NCBI RefSeq assembly: GCF_004114935.1
Contig: NZ_CP022221.1
Location: 5,477,001-5,541,000 of the forward strand
Direction: 5' to 3'
DNA: 64,000 nucleotides
From: Bradyrhizobium zhanjiangense
Lineage (GTDB): Bacteria; Pseudomonadota; Alphaproteobacteria; Rhizobiales; Xanthobacteraceae
Positions 36,027 through 44,522 of the stretch are shown here, in pieces; positions within the stretch are counted from its first letter, which is position 1; every line of letters begins with the position of its first letter. A program made the position numbers and the translations under genes. The notes under the pieces were generated by a model. The model saw only the letters and a program-made list of their open reading frames with translations, searched no databases and was not told the DNA's origin.

Positions 36027-37067
36027 CTACCTTCCAGCCGAGCGAAGGTCTTCTGCGACGCCGTCGAATGCGTTCTGACTCGCGACGGCCCCACCCTGCT
36101 GCGCATCTGGCACTGCAGATCGCCGACGCGCGCCGACCCCGAAAATGTCGTGCACCAGCCCAAGCTTCCCCAGCCCCAGGATGATCAGGCCGTTGATGTC
36201 GATCTCGTACCAGGCGTGCGAGAGGTAGGCGTCACGCGGAAACCGATGATGGTTGTTGTGCAGCCCTTCACCAAAGGTGAGGATCGTGGTCACGAATTCG
36301 TTGGTCGTGCCATCATTGGTTTCGAAACGGCGGTAGCCGTAGCGGCCGTCGCTGTGGCAGACCGAGTTCACCAGCGAGGTGGCCATGGTCATGATGTAGC
36401 TGCGGAACAGGCCCGAGAACAACACGCAGCCGATCATGCTGTGCACGCCGCCGAACGCGTAGCCGATGGCGCCGGGAATGATCACCGCCGACAGCGCGTA
36501 CCAGTACCAGCGAGTCCTCGTGAAGAACATGGCGATCGGGTCGGCCAGAATATCCCTGGCGTAGTATGCGCCATCGGTGGTGGCCTGGTCCCACACCCAG
36601 CCGCCTTGCGCATGCGACATCCCCTTGAGGAAGCTCGCATAGCGGTTGCCGAAGCCGTCATAGTAAGGGCTGTGGACGTCGCCGGGCTTGTCGGAGTGAA
36701 GATGGTGCCGGCGGTGGTTGCTCACCCACTTCAGGATCGAGCCCTGCACCGCCAGCGTGGCGATCGCGGCGAGGATCGTCCGCATCACCGGACCGCAGCG
36801 AAAGCTCCGGTGCACGAAGTAGCGATGCATGAAGCCGATCCCGACCGTGGTCAGCAAGAACATGCCGACGAACACCGAAACCTCGACCCAGCCGATGCCT
36901 TGCCAAAATGCCCAGACCAGCGCCGCGATCGAACCACCGATCATGAAGCCGAACGCGATGTAGGAATCGAGAAACTTGGCGTCGACCAACGGGCCTTCGA
37001 CAACCACTCCCGGTGGCATTTTCGGGTCCGCACCTGCCTCCGGCACCACGCCCTCGATTACGGTCAT
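36027..37067 (-). CDS. Membrane fatty acid desaturase (acyl-CoA delta-9 type)
   Basis: 346-residue di-iron desaturase introducing a double bond into fatty acyl chains. The three histidine boxes are HRYFVH (about 82-87), HRRHH (118-122) and HNNHH (about 270-274). Hydrophobic segments flank box 1 and follow box 2. The tail after about 315 is polar and not conserved. It stops 3 bp before the start of the exported protein gene at 35350-36024 on the same strand, so the two may be co-transcribed. Likely adjusts membrane fluidity; no regulatory site recognised. Confidence 0.92.
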   Translation of the reverse strand: MTVIEGVVPEAGADPKMPPGVVVEGPLVDAKFLDSYIAFGFMIGGSIAALVWAFWQGIGWVEVSVFVGMFLLTTVGIGFMHRYFVHRSFRCGPVMRTILAAIATLAVQGSILKWVSNHRRHHLHSDKPGDVHSPYYDGFGNRYASFLKGMSHAQGGWVWDQATTDGAYYARDILADPIAMFFTRTRWYWYALSAVIIPGAIGYAFGGVHSMIGCVLFSGLFRSYIMTMATSLVNSVCHSDGRYGYRRFETNDGTTNEFVTTILTFGEGLHNNHHRFPRDAYLSHAWYEIDINGLIILGLGKLGLVHDIFGVGARRRSAVPDAQQGGAVASQNAFDGVAEDLRSAGR

Positions 37068-37274
37068 TTTTTCAGCCGATCCATTTACGCAAAATTAACT
37101 GTTCTGCAGCGCAACGTACAACCGGGGGTTATTTCTCGCAAGGATTGGAACGGCCGTAGCAGCACGGAGCCGGGACCTGAAAAGGCGCGGTCGCGTGAAA
37201 TGAAGCGAGATTTTAGGGCGGGCGGACAGCGTTAACTAAGTCCACAGGCTCCGCAATTTACGCCCACAGCGCAC

Positions 37275-38072
37275 ATGCCAAGGACAAGCAGCAGCCTCCT
37301 CCCTCGCCTTCGTCGCGTCCGGCGGGCCGCCCGGTGGGCGCGGAAGAATTTCGCGCGCGCACCGCGGATGGTTCGGATCGCAGGCGGCGTGGCGATGCTG
37401 CTTGCAGCCATCGCGCTTCTGAACATCGTCGCTCAAATGGTCCGCAAGCCGACCGAGCTGTTCTTCCTTGTTGGCCATTCCCTCGACAAGGAGCCAGCGG
37501 AGACTTGGGCGAGATACGGGCCGCTGTTCCGCAGGCATTCCACTGCTGCGATCACGCCGGAATTGCTGGCCGCGCTGGCACAGGTCGAGAGTTCAGGCAA
37601 CCCGGTGGCACGCACCTATTGGCGCTGGCGATGGAGCTTCAATCCGCTTTCGATCTACCGGCCTTCTTCCAGCGCCGTCGGTCTTTTCCAGATGACCGAC
37701 CCCGCTTACGCCGAGGCCGCGCGGTCCTGTGTTCGTGGCAACGCGGTCACGGAGACCGGTTGCGGGTTCACCAGTCTCTATATCCGCACGATCCCGAGCC
37801 ATGCCGTCGAGCTGGCATCGGTCTATCTGGACCGCCAGGTGGCCGACGTTCTCGCCCGCACCGGCGATGTGAAGGCAAGCCCGCAGCAGAGGCAGGATCT
37901 GGCCGCCTTCATCCATCTCTGCGGCGCAGGCCCCGCCACAGCCTACGCACGCCGCAAGTTTCAAATGCTCGCCGGCGAGCGCTGCGGCGATCATCTGGTT
38001 GCGGCCTACGTTGCCAGGGTCAACGCGATCAAACGGCAGTTTCAGCGCCTTGCGGCGGATGACGGCGATTAG
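37275..38072 (+). CDS. Membrane-anchored lytic transglycosylase-like protein (SLT fold)
   Basis: 265 residues. A basic N-terminus is followed by one membrane helix (about 36-55, IAGGVAMLLAAIALLNIVAQ), then an SLT/lysozyme-like domain. The catalytic Glu lies in LAALAQVESSGNPVA, with SAVGLFQMTDPAYAEAA matching the GLMQ..P family block. It should cleave the MurNAc-GlcNAc bond of peptidoglycan in the periplasm. Divergent from the desaturase gene. Its 3' end abuts a REP-like repeat. Confidence 0.88.
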   Translation: MPRTSSSLLPRLRRVRRAARWARKNFARAPRMVRIAGGVAMLLAAIALLNIVAQMVRKPTELFFLVGHSLDKEPAETWARYGPLFRRHSTAAITPELLAALAQVESSGNPVARTYWRWRWSFNPLSIYRPSSSAVGLFQMTDPAYAEAARSCVRGNAVTETGCGFTSLYIRTIPSHAVELASVYLDRQVADVLARTGDVKASPQQRQDLAAFIHLCGAGPATAYARRKFQMLAGERCGDHLVAAYVARVNAIKRQFQRLAADDGD

Positions 38073-38080
38073 CGGCGCGC

Positions 38081-38169
38081 GTAGCCCGGATGGAGCGAAG
38101 CGAAATCCGGGGGGTCTTGCTCCAAGCTGCACTGGTCCCGGATTGCGCTCCGCTCCATCCGGGCTACGG
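38081..38169. repeat. REP-like palindrome, GTAGCCCGGATGGAGCG type
   Basis: Arms GTAGCCCGGATGGAGCGAAG... (38082-38112) and its near-perfect complement ending CTCCATCCGGGCTAC (38138-38168). Two more copies at 39101 and 41209. Confidence 0.85.
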
Positions 38170-38216
38170 GCGCTTGCCGTGAGCGACGGCGATTAGATGA
38201 TGCGTTTCGCAAGACC

Positions 38217-38329
38217 GTAGGATGGGCGGAGCGACTTGTCCGCCGTAGCTCGACGAGCGGAAGCGATACCAACGACGCTGGCGCGCGACGACGGGTTTCG
38301 AAAGAGCTCAACCCATCCTACGAACTACG
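38217..38329. repeat. REP-like repeat, GTAGGATGGG type
   Basis: GTAGGATGGG ... GGGTTTCGAAAGAGCTCAACCCATCCTAC: outer arms are inverted; related to the GCGAAACCCA repeats at 33126 and 35286. Confidence 0.65.
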
Positions 38330-38342
38330 CTCTATGCCCGCC

Positions 38343-38849
38343 TCACCGTATCTCGCTCATCGTCACCTGGGCGGCGATCCCGCCCAGCTCGGGCTCTTGC
38401 GGCTCAAGCTCCTCATCGGAAGATGGACCGACCGAGACTTCGACCATTCTGCGCTTGACCTGTTCGCATGTCTTGCGGACGTCTTCGGTGAACAGCGCGC
38501 ATTCTTCGATGCGCTTGAAGATCTTCCGACCCTCTTCACGATACCCCGCCGCCGTTTCTCGCATGAAGGCGATCGCATCATGGACCTGGGCTGTCAGCGC
38601 CTCGCATTTTTGCGCAGCGTCGATCAACTCGGTGCCCATGGCCTCGATTTCTTTCGCAGCGGACTCATAGTCGCGAATGACCGCCTCTGCGCTCAGCGCG
38701 CCGACGCGCGTCACGCCCGCGGTGTGCTCGACGTAATCAGGCAGAGCAATGGAAGTAATAGAGCTTCCCGAGCGTACCGACGATATGTCCGCCTCGAGTT
38801 GGACCAGGTTAACGCCGTCCCGTCTGCGCAATTGTTCAACACTTGCCAT
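38343..38849 (-). CDS. Coiled-coil protein of unknown function
   Basis: 168 residues, soluble, with no signal peptide. From about 55 to 145 it is mostly helical with heptad character (RDYESAAKEIEAMGTELIDAA; FKRIEECALFTEDVRKTCEQ). The C-terminus is acidic (SSDEELEPQEPELGG). ATG at 38849 has a GAGGATC ribosome site. I do not recognise the family. It is flanked on both sides by REP-like repeats, and its 3' end lies 14 bp from one. Confidence 0.7.
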   Translation of the reverse strand: MASVEQLRRRDGVNLVQLEADISSVRSGSSITSIALPDYVEHTAGVTRVGALSAEAVIRDYESAAKEIEAMGTELIDAAQKCEALTAQVHDAIAFMRETAAGYREEGRKIFKRIEECALFTEDVRKTCEQVKRRMVEVSVGPSSDEELEPQEPELGGIAAQVTMSEIR

Positions 38850-39100
38850 GATTGATCCTCTCAATACGCGCCCGTACCCCTTAACAGTATTGGGTGTATT
38901 ACGGGGATAAATGCCATTCTACCCCGATGTGTCCTTGACAGTCTCAGGTTTGCCATTTTTTCCTAGCCGCTGACGTCGCACGCAGCGATGTTGGACTTGG
39001 ATGCGTTCAACCTCTCCGGATGGCCAGAATGGGAGGTGCGCAAGGGCTTGAGCTGTCGAGCGAAAATGAGCGCTTACGATCGGTGCAGGCGCGTAGCGAG
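38850..39100. other. Promoter region of the coiled-coil gene; otherwise empty
   Basis: Relatively AT-rich 38870-38965 (TTAACAGTATTGGGTGTATTA) probably holds the promoter of the minus-strand gene. Short open frames through to 39170 run into a repeat and are not credible. Confidence 0.5.
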
Positions 39101-39168
39101 CGTAGCCCGGATGGAGCGAAGCGAAATCCGGGGTCTTGCCTCAAGCTGCGCCAGTCATCCGGGCTACA
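39101..39168. repeat. REP-like palindrome, GTAGCCCGGATGGAGCG type (shortened copy)
   Basis: Left arm as at 38081; the right arm is reduced to CATCCGGGCTAC, so this copy lost about 15 bp of its right arm. Confidence 0.8.
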
Positions 39169-39232
39169 GGCGCCAGTCAATTCTGCGTCCGTCGCTGGCC
39201 GAACTCCACATGCCGCAGAACGTGATGGTTGT

Positions 39233-39514
39233 TCACCACCAGTATGGCCACCGCCACCCTTCATAGCGAACCCACGACGAGACCAGCGGCGGACCGTAGG
39301 GATCGACCCGGTCGTCTTCAGGACGATAACGATATCGTGGAACGATATAATAATCCCACGGCGTTGGCCTGAGCACGGGCGCCGTGACGATAAGTCTCTG
39401 CTGGGGTTCGCGAACGACTTGCACCTTGCGCGCCCGGGCTTCAGCCCCTGACATCCCAAGGCTGCTCAGCACCAGGGCCGTTCCGAGCGCACACGCGATG
39501 GTCATTTTCTTCAT
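39233..39514 (-). CDS. Small exported protein of unknown function
   Basis: 93 residues. Signal peptide 1-26 (MKKMTIACALGTALVLSSLG...AEA). The mature part is short, basic then Tyr/Trp/Pro-rich (PWDYYIVPRYRYRPEDD), ending RYEGWRWPYWW. GGAGGC ribosome site before the ATG. No family recognised; short Tyr/Trp-rich exported proteins of this kind are common in Bradyrhizobium. Confidence 0.75.
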   Translation of the reverse strand: MKKMTIACALGTALVLSSLGMSGAEARARKVQVVREPQQRLIVTAPVLRPTPWDYYIVPRYRYRPEDDRVDPYGPPLVSSWVRYEGWRWPYWW

Positions 39515-39618
39515 GCGTTGGCCTCCTTCCCATAAGAGTGCTCAAGGACGCAAAGCAAGGCAAGCCAATTCGCGCGCGACTTTGCTGGAATGACCGATGG
39601 CGGCTCGCAACTCTCCAC

Positions 39619-39715
39619 CGTCATTGCGAGGAGCCCTTGCGACGAAGCAATCCAGACCGTCTCGGCGGAGGAACTCCGGATTGCTTCGCTGCTCTCGCAA
39701 TGACGAAGAACGCAA
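39619..39715. repeat. REP-like repeat, GTCATTGCGAG type
   Basis: GTCATTGCGAGGAGC...CGACGAAGCAATCCAG ... CCGGATTGCTTCG...CTCGCAATGACG: nested inverted arms. A second copy, inverted in detail, is at 40675-40792. Confidence 0.8.
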
Positions 39716-39768
39716 TGACGGAGAACGCAGCGAGCGTAGAGCATAGTCCGCTGCCCGCACCAAACCGC

Positions 39769-40419
39769 CTACTCCCGCGCCCGACGCAGCGCTTCCTCCA
39801 GCTTCCTCCTCTGCTTGTCCCCACGGCCCTGCTCCGCCTCGGCGCGTTCATCGATCGCAGTTCGTTCTGCCTCGATCTCCTCCGCCCGCGCCTCGTGCTC
39901 GCGCTTCGCCTTGTCGAGTGTCGCCTGCGCAATCGCGACCGCCTTCTCCCGCTGCGCGCGCTCCTTGGCGCGAGCAGCCTCTTCCTTGCGGCGCTCGGCT
40001 TCGCGCCGCCGCTCTTCTCTCTCGAAAGCCGCGGCGGCCTGGCGGGCTTGTCGATCGTCGATCTTGCGGGACGGCTTCTTTGCGGTCTTCTCCGCGCGCT
40101 TGCTCGGCTTGGGCTTACGTTTGGGCTTGGCCTTGCCTTCGTCGGCAAGGTCGGTCGGCAGCTCGGCGCTTTCAGTGAACGGGCCGTTCGAGCCGACCGG
40201 ACGCCTGAGCACGACGCCGGGGCTTGCCATGGTCGCCGCAACGATATCGGGATCGTCAGTCTCCTTGGCGACGCCCTGATGGAACAGATTGGAGCTGGCG
40301 CCCCAGGCCTCCAGCGCCGCCTTCATCGAGGGCGCGGCGACCGCCTGGTCGTAGAATCCGAGCGAGGTCTGGTAGGTCTTCAGTTTTCTTTTCGCTTTGA
40401 TTTTCGGTTCTCTTGGCAT
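39769..40419 (-). CDS. Highly charged Lys/Ala/Glu-rich protein, unknown function
   Basis: 216 residues. The N-terminal 75 residues are conserved-looking (KLKTYQTSLGFYDQAVAAPS; KAALEAWGASSNLFHQG), followed by a Lys/Pro-rich stretch (KAKPKRKPKPSKRAEKTAKK) and then a long Arg/Glu/Ala-rich single-helix region (about 125-216). The tail resembles the TolA linker in composition only; there is no membrane segment. ATG at 40419 (MPREPKIKAKRK) fits; the frame upstream enters a repeat. Function unknown; a nucleic-acid or scaffold role is possible from the charge alone. Confidence 0.7.
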   Translation of the reverse strand: MPREPKIKAKRKLKTYQTSLGFYDQAVAAPSMKAALEAWGASSNLFHQGVAKETDDPDIVAATMASPGVVLRRPVGSNGPFTESAELPTDLADEGKAKPKRKPKPSKRAEKTAKKPSRKIDDRQARQAAAAFEREERRREAERRKEEAARAKERAQREKAVAIAQATLDKAKREHEARAEEIEAERTAIDERAEAEQGRGDKQRRKLEEALRRARE

Positions 40420-40479
40420 GTCGCCCCGCGGCCCGGCGACGCATCGGCTCCCCATCGCACCGGCGCCATCCTGGCATAG

Positions 40480-40660
40480 TGCCCCTGTTTTGCCCGACGA
40501 GTCAAACTCTATTTCGGGATCACCGAAATCGGCCCGCGTCTGCGTGTCCCCCGCCTTGCCCGACGGGTCACATCATTTCGGGCGCGCAGAAGTGTGAAAT
40601 CTCAAGGTGTTCCCTACTGTGCATGGGGTTGTTTTCGCACTTTTTGTTTTTATGGGCACT
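40480..40660. repeat. Intergenic repeat with two TTGCCCGACGGGTCA-like units
   Basis: TTTTGCCCGACGAGTCAAAC and CTTGCCCGACGGGTCACATC, followed by a T-rich tail (CATGGGGTTGTTTTCGCACTTTTTGTTTTT). No credible gene. It resembles dispersed intergenic sequence of Bradyrhizobium, from memory rather than a search. Confidence 0.5.
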
Positions 40661-40674
40661 CCCGTCCTTCCACC

Positions 40675-40792
40675 GTCAGTGCGAGCGTAGCGAAGCAATC
40701 CAGGGTCGTTCTGCGGAGGCAGTCTGGATTGCTTCGTCGCACCAGCGCAAAATTGCTACGCAATTTTGTCGCGGGCTCCTCGCAATGACGGT
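40675..40792. repeat. REP-like repeat, GTCATTGCGAG type
   Basis: CCGTCAGTGCGAGCGTAGCGAAGCAATCCAG ... CTGGATTGCTTCGTCGC ... GCTCCTCGCAATGACGG in three visible parts, with an internal palindrome AAAATTGCTACGCAATTTT. It ends 5 bp before the stop codon of the VOC gene. Confidence 0.8.
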
Positions 40793-40796
40793 GTCG

Positions 40797-41198
40797 CTAC
40801 GCACCGAGCAACGCGTTATAGCCCTGCGCGCTGAACGCCAGCAGACAGAACCCGTGCCCGAACGGATCGGCCAGCATGGCGATCCGCCCATACGGCGCAT
40901 CGCTTGCGGGGACCTCCAGGACGGCGCCGGCCCGCAGCGCGCGTTCGACGGCGGCATCGACATCATCGACGACGACGTCGATATGCACCGGCGTCCAGTG
41001 CCGCGCGTAGCGGCGGCGATCGCCGCCGGCGCCCATCGTGCCGGCCTGCTTGGTGAGCAGATACACCGGCGCCGGCCAGCCCAAGAGCTCGACGAAATCG
41101 GCGCCGAAACGGCGGCCGACCGTCAGGTCGAACGCGGCGGTGTAGAAGGTCGTCGCTCGCGCGACGTCGGGAACGTCGATGTTGAGGAGGAAGGTCAT
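40797..41198 (-). CDS. VOC family (glyoxalase/bleomycin-resistance fold) protein
   Basis: 133 residues, one vicinal-oxygen-chelate domain of two beta-alpha-beta-beta-beta units: TFLLNIDVPDVARATTFYTAAF at the N-terminus and HIDVVVDDVDAAVERALRAGA in the second half, then MLADPFGHGFCLLAF. Metal-ligand candidates are His in HIDV and Glu in FVELLGWP. Substrate unknown; such proteins act as lyases, dioxygenases or drug-binding proteins. Both ends touch REP-like repeats (5 bp downstream, 11 bp upstream). Confidence 0.85.
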   Translation of the reverse strand: MTFLLNIDVPDVARATTFYTAAFDLTVGRRFGADFVELLGWPAPVYLLTKQAGTMGAGGDRRRYARHWTPVHIDVVVDDVDAAVERALRAGAVLEVPASDAPYGRIAMLADPFGHGFCLLAFSAQGYNALLGA

Positions 41199-41208
41199 GG
41201 CGCGAAAT

Positions 41209-41293
41209 GTAGCCCGGATGGAGCGTCAGCGTAATCCGGGATGGCACCGCACCTCCCGCCTCGGATTTCGCTGACGCTCCATCCGGGCTACGC
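41209..41293. repeat. REP-like palindrome, GTAGCCCGGATGGAGCG type
   Basis: Arms GTAGCCCGGATGGAGCGTCA... and ...TGACGCTCCATCCGGGCTAC; third copy in the window, with GTCAGCG where the 38081 copy has GAAGCG. Confidence 0.85.
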
Positions 41294-41329
41294 AAGCCTC
41301 ACGGGATCTACGCAAGCCTCACGGGATCT
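41289..41329. repeat. 20-bp tandem duplication across the cyclase stop codon
   Basis: TACGCAAGCCTCACGGGATC occurs twice back to back. The right copy contains the last codons and TGA of the minus-strand cyclase gene; the left copy joins it to the REP-like repeat. Confidence 0.9.
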
Positions 41330-42725
41330 CGTACACCGACACCTTGTCCGCGATCCCGCTCAGCGCGACGCTGCGGCGGGTCGGGTTGAGGCCGCCGGCG
41401 TTCAGCACCGAGCGCGTCTCGGCGTTGTCGACCACCGCCTCCGTCACCACGATCGCGCGCGAGGCCGCCAAGCCCTGGACGCGGGAGGCGATGTTCACGG
41501 TCTGGCCGAAATAGTCCTGCTGGCCGTTGAGGGTGACGGCGAGGCACGAGCCCTCGTGGATGCCCATCTTGAGCAAGAGGCCTTGGTGCTGGCGCTGGGC
41601 GCCGAGCTCGCTCATGGCCTCGCGCATGCGGATCGCGGCCGCAATGGCGCGGTCGGGCGTCTCGAAGGTCGCCATCACGGCATCGCCGATGGTCTTGACC
41701 ACGGCGCCCTGCTCGGAGGCGATGATCTCCTGCAGCAGGCGGAAATGCTCGTTGACGAGATCGAAGGCGACGAGGTCGCCGACATGCTCGTAGAGCCCGG
41801 TGGAGTCTTTCAGGTCCGAGAACAGGAAGGTCAGGCTGAGGATCTTGAGGCGCTGGCCGATCGCGAGCGTATCGGTGCGGTAGAGATCGCGAAAGGTCTG
41901 GTTGGTGAGAAGGCGCTTTGCGGTGAGGCTCGGCTTGCGCCGGGTCAGGAGGTCATCGAGCCGCTGGTTCATCACCCACACCGCGGGCAGCACGCGGCCG
42001 TCGGTGCGGTTCTCGAGCGTCAGCCGCAGCGGTCCCGGGCGCAGGCTTACGGCGTCGACTGGAACCTCGGACTTGTTGAAGATCAGCGACAGCGTTTGGC
42101 GCTCGGCCGTCTCCTCGCCCTTCACCTCGATGTATTGTGCCGTATGCGTCACGGGATCGAACACGATCAGCATGCCCGGCTGCACCTGCAGGGAGAGAAT
42201 GGCGCGCTCGCCCGGCGGCAGGTCGACGGATTCCAGCGTCAGTTCGCGAAGCAAGCCGTCGAGGTCGGGCGGAAGCTCGATCGCCGAGCTCCAGAACACC
42301 TGACGGTAATATTCTGCGAGCGGCAGCTCGTCGGCATTATGCGCGGCGATCCTGCGCACGCGCGGGCTGACCGCGAAGGTCACCTCGACCAGATTGTCGA
42401 GCGTCGTCTCGTAGCCGGCGGCGCAGAAGGCGCAATGATATTGCGGGCTGTTGACCGTCTTCAGGCTCTTGTTGGCCGAGAGCACGCCGGCGCAGCTCGG
42501 GCACATCACGTTCCAGGTCATCTCGAGGATGCCGAGCCCGACCGCATGCAGCAGCCCCGCGATCACCTGCTCCTCGCCGAGTTTGGCCGTCCTTGCCAGA
42601 TGCAGCGCGTTGATCTTGCACAGGGCATGGTCCGGCCCCTCCCGCACCATGCGCTCGAGCATGTCGACGACGGGCGCATCGGCCGACTGGCGCAGGACAC
42701 CGAACAGGGTTTCGATCTCGCTCAT
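41319..42725 (-). CDS. Class III adenylate/guanylate cyclase with Cys-rich N-terminal domain
   Basis: 468 residues, soluble. The C-terminal class III cyclase domain (about 285-450) has FLFSDLKDSTGLYEHVGD with the first metal Asp, IGDAVMATFETPDRAI with the second, and GQTVNIASRVQGLA. The N-terminal half holds two CxxC pairs (CPSCAGVL, YHCAFCAAGYE; about 74-100) that could bind zinc, then a beta-rich region (150-250). Probably makes cAMP; the base-selecting residues were not checked. The last codons lie inside a tandem duplication next to a REP-like repeat. Confidence 0.88.
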   Translation of the reverse strand: MSEIETLFGVLRQSADAPVVDMLERMVREGPDHALCKINALHLARTAKLGEEQVIAGLLHAVGLGILEMTWNVMCPSCAGVLSANKSLKTVNSPQYHCAFCAAGYETTLDNLVEVTFAVSPRVRRIAAHNADELPLAEYYRQVFWSSAIELPPDLDGLLRELTLESVDLPPGERAILSLQVQPGMLIVFDPVTHTAQYIEVKGEETAERQTLSLIFNKSEVPVDAVSLRPGPLRLTLENRTDGRVLPAVWVMNQRLDDLLTRRKPSLTAKRLLTNQTFRDLYRTDTLAIGQRLKILSLTFLFSDLKDSTGLYEHVGDLVAFDLVNEHFRLLQEIIASEQGAVVKTIGDAVMATFETPDRAIAAAIRMREAMSELGAQRQHQGLLLKMGIHEGSCLAVTLNGQQDYFGQTVNIASRVQGLAASRAIVVTEAVVDNAETRSVLNAGGLNPTRRSVALSGIADKVSVYEIP

Positions 42726-42937
42726 GCCGTGACGCTACATGGAAGGGGGTGACGCGGACATCCGCTTTCCGATCAGCTATGCCTGGTGAGGCAAAGCACA
42801 AGCCATAGCCGTCAATTGCTGCGTCACGATGATGGGAGCTTGCCGGGCCGCAGCAGAGGCCGGATTTTCCTTGATTTCCGCGTCCCCGCCCCTACGGTGC
42901 GCCCGCCCACGGGGGCCGAACAGGGGATGAATCGACG

Positions 42938-43288
42938 ATGGACGATGCCGTGAAATGTCCGAGCTGCAACTCCGAGCACGCCTATCAGGACCGCGGTCTC
43001 TGGGTCTGCCCGGAATGCGGCCATGAATGGAGCGGCACGGCCGATGCGGCCGCGGAAGCCGCGCCCGAGGCAGGCGTGCGCGATGCCAACGGCAATGTGC
43101 TGGCTGACGGCGACAGCGTCATCGTGATCAAGGACCTCAAGATCAAGGGCTCCTCGTCGGTCGTCAAAGGCGGAACCAAGGTCCGCAACATCCGCCTCCA
43201 GGACGCCAGCGACGGCCACAACATCGCCTGCAAGATCGATGGCATCGGCGCGATGAATTTGAAATCGGAGTTCGTGCGGAAGGCGTAA
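42938..43288 (+). CDS. yjdM: Zinc-ribbon protein, YjdM/PhnA family
   Basis: 116 residues. The N-terminal zinc ribbon has CPSCNSEH ... CPECGHEW (four Cys, about 8-30). A linker of about 25 residues leads to the PhnA domain with [29 protein letters not shown] and [18 protein letters not shown]. Small cytosolic protein, historically linked to alkylphosphonate genes but with no proven role. A promoter region of about 200 bp separates it from the divergent cyclase gene. It converges with the EamA gene, 8 bp between the stops. Confidence 0.93.
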   Translation: MDDAVKCPSCNSEHAYQDRGLWVCPECGHEWSGTADAAAEAAPEAGVRDANGNVLADGDSVIVIKDLKIKGSSSVVKGGTKVRNIRLQDASDGHNIACKIDGIGAMNLKSEFVRKA

Positions 43289-43296
43289 GTTCGCGC

Positions 43297-44217
43297 CTAA
43301 CTTTGCCGCTGCGCCAGGTAAAAGCCGCACAGCACCGTCACCAGGCCCGCGGCCTGGAGTGCCGTCGGCGGCTCCCCGAGCAAGAGCCAGCCGACCAGGA
43401 GCGTCAGCGCCGGCACGATCGCGGGGAATACCGCGGCCCGAGCGACGCCGAGACGCTGGACGGAGACCGCGTAGAGATAGAGCGCGGCGGGACCGGCGAG
43501 CACGCCCTGCGCCAGCGCCTGAATCGCGTTCTCGGTAATGCCGATTGCGGCGATGCGGGCAAGCCCGCCGGTCGCGAGATAGATCGGCAAGAGCAGCAGC
43601 GACAGCACGTTGATGACGAGCGCGGCCGACACGGCGGAGACGCGCCAGTGCCGCAGCAGCGCGCCGAAGCCCGCGAACATGAATCCGGTAAGCACGAAGA
43701 TCAGATCGCCCTGCACGCCGTCGGCGCCGATATGCCCGATCGATTCCGCGCCGATCACGCCGAGGCCGCCGACGATGACGAGAGCGCCGGCAAGCCGCGA
43801 GGCGGAGATCTTCTCCTTCAGGAACAATGCGGCGAGCAGCAGGCCGCCAAGCGTCGCGCTGGAGGGCTGGATCACGCTGCCATGGCCGAGCGGCACGAAC
43901 AGGAAACCGGTGTAGGAGATCAGCGCCATCACCGGGCCGCCCAGCACCATCAGCGCAAGGCCCCTGCCCCAGCCGATGCCGCAAAGATCGGAGATGCCGG
44001 CGCGGAAGACCAAAGGCAGGAACGCGATCCCTGACCAGACATAGCGATGCACGAGCAGATCGACCGGCGTGAAGCCAAGTTTGAGGCCGTGCCGCGTGCC
44101 GACGAAGCCAAGCGCCCAGAATAGCGCTGCGGCCAGCCCGCAGACGACGCCGAGCAGCGCCGGCGCCGCGTCGTTCTTCTGAATGAGAGCGTCAGCGCCG
44201 CTCGTCCGCTGATCCAT
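43297..44217 (-). CDS. EamA/DMT-family transporter
   Basis: 306 residues, ten predicted helices, two EamA repeats: GLAAALFWALGFVGTRHGLKL in the first and GDLIFVLTGFMFAGFGALLR in the second, ending LQAAGLVTVLCGFYLAQR. Inner-membrane metabolite exporter or exchanger of unknown substrate. It is the second DMT carrier of the window and is not a recent duplicate of the one at 26.9 kb. Confidence 0.88.
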   Translation of the reverse strand: MDQRTSGADALIQKNDAAPALLGVVCGLAAALFWALGFVGTRHGLKLGFTPVDLLVHRYVWSGIAFLPLVFRAGISDLCGIGWGRGLALMVLGGPVMALISYTGFLFVPLGHGSVIQPSSATLGGLLLAALFLKEKISASRLAGALVIVGGLGVIGAESIGHIGADGVQGDLIFVLTGFMFAGFGALLRHWRVSAVSAALVINVLSLLLLPIYLATGGLARIAAIGITENAIQALAQGVLAGPAALYLYAVSVQRLGVARAAVFPAIVPALTLLVGWLLLGEPPTALQAAGLVTVLCGFYLAQRQS

Positions 44218-44472
44218 GGGGGAAGCCTTATGTCAGCGGGCCAATCCGCTCAACCCATGTGGTTGCAGGGCAAGCAACTGTTAAAAGGATTGGGCTCGTT
44301 ATGAACGAGCACACATAACCGGCGCCTTCACGCGAACTTGTTCGCGGCCGGATTCTCGATCAGCGCGTCGTGGCGCAATTTTCTCGTCCGCGCGATGATC
44401 GCGGCACGAGAAGAGATCGCAGCAGCCCCTGCGCGCAGCGCGTGCGGGCGATCGTTCATGATCGCATGTGGC

Positions 44473-44501
44473 GGCGGGTCGCGCACACGGCGAGACCCGC
44501 C
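44473..44501 (-). terminator. Hairpin downstream of the small exported protein gene
   Basis: GGCGGGTC / GACCCGCC, 8-bp stem, 13-nt loop, 21 bp past the stop on the minus strand; no U-run. Confidence 0.35.
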
Positions 44502-44522
44502 TGCCCTTCATGCGATGTCAGC

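Noticed and set aside
37334..38062. A second open frame overlapping the lytic transglycosylase gene
   Set aside because: It is a +2 shadow of the SLT gene with no motif or ribosome site.
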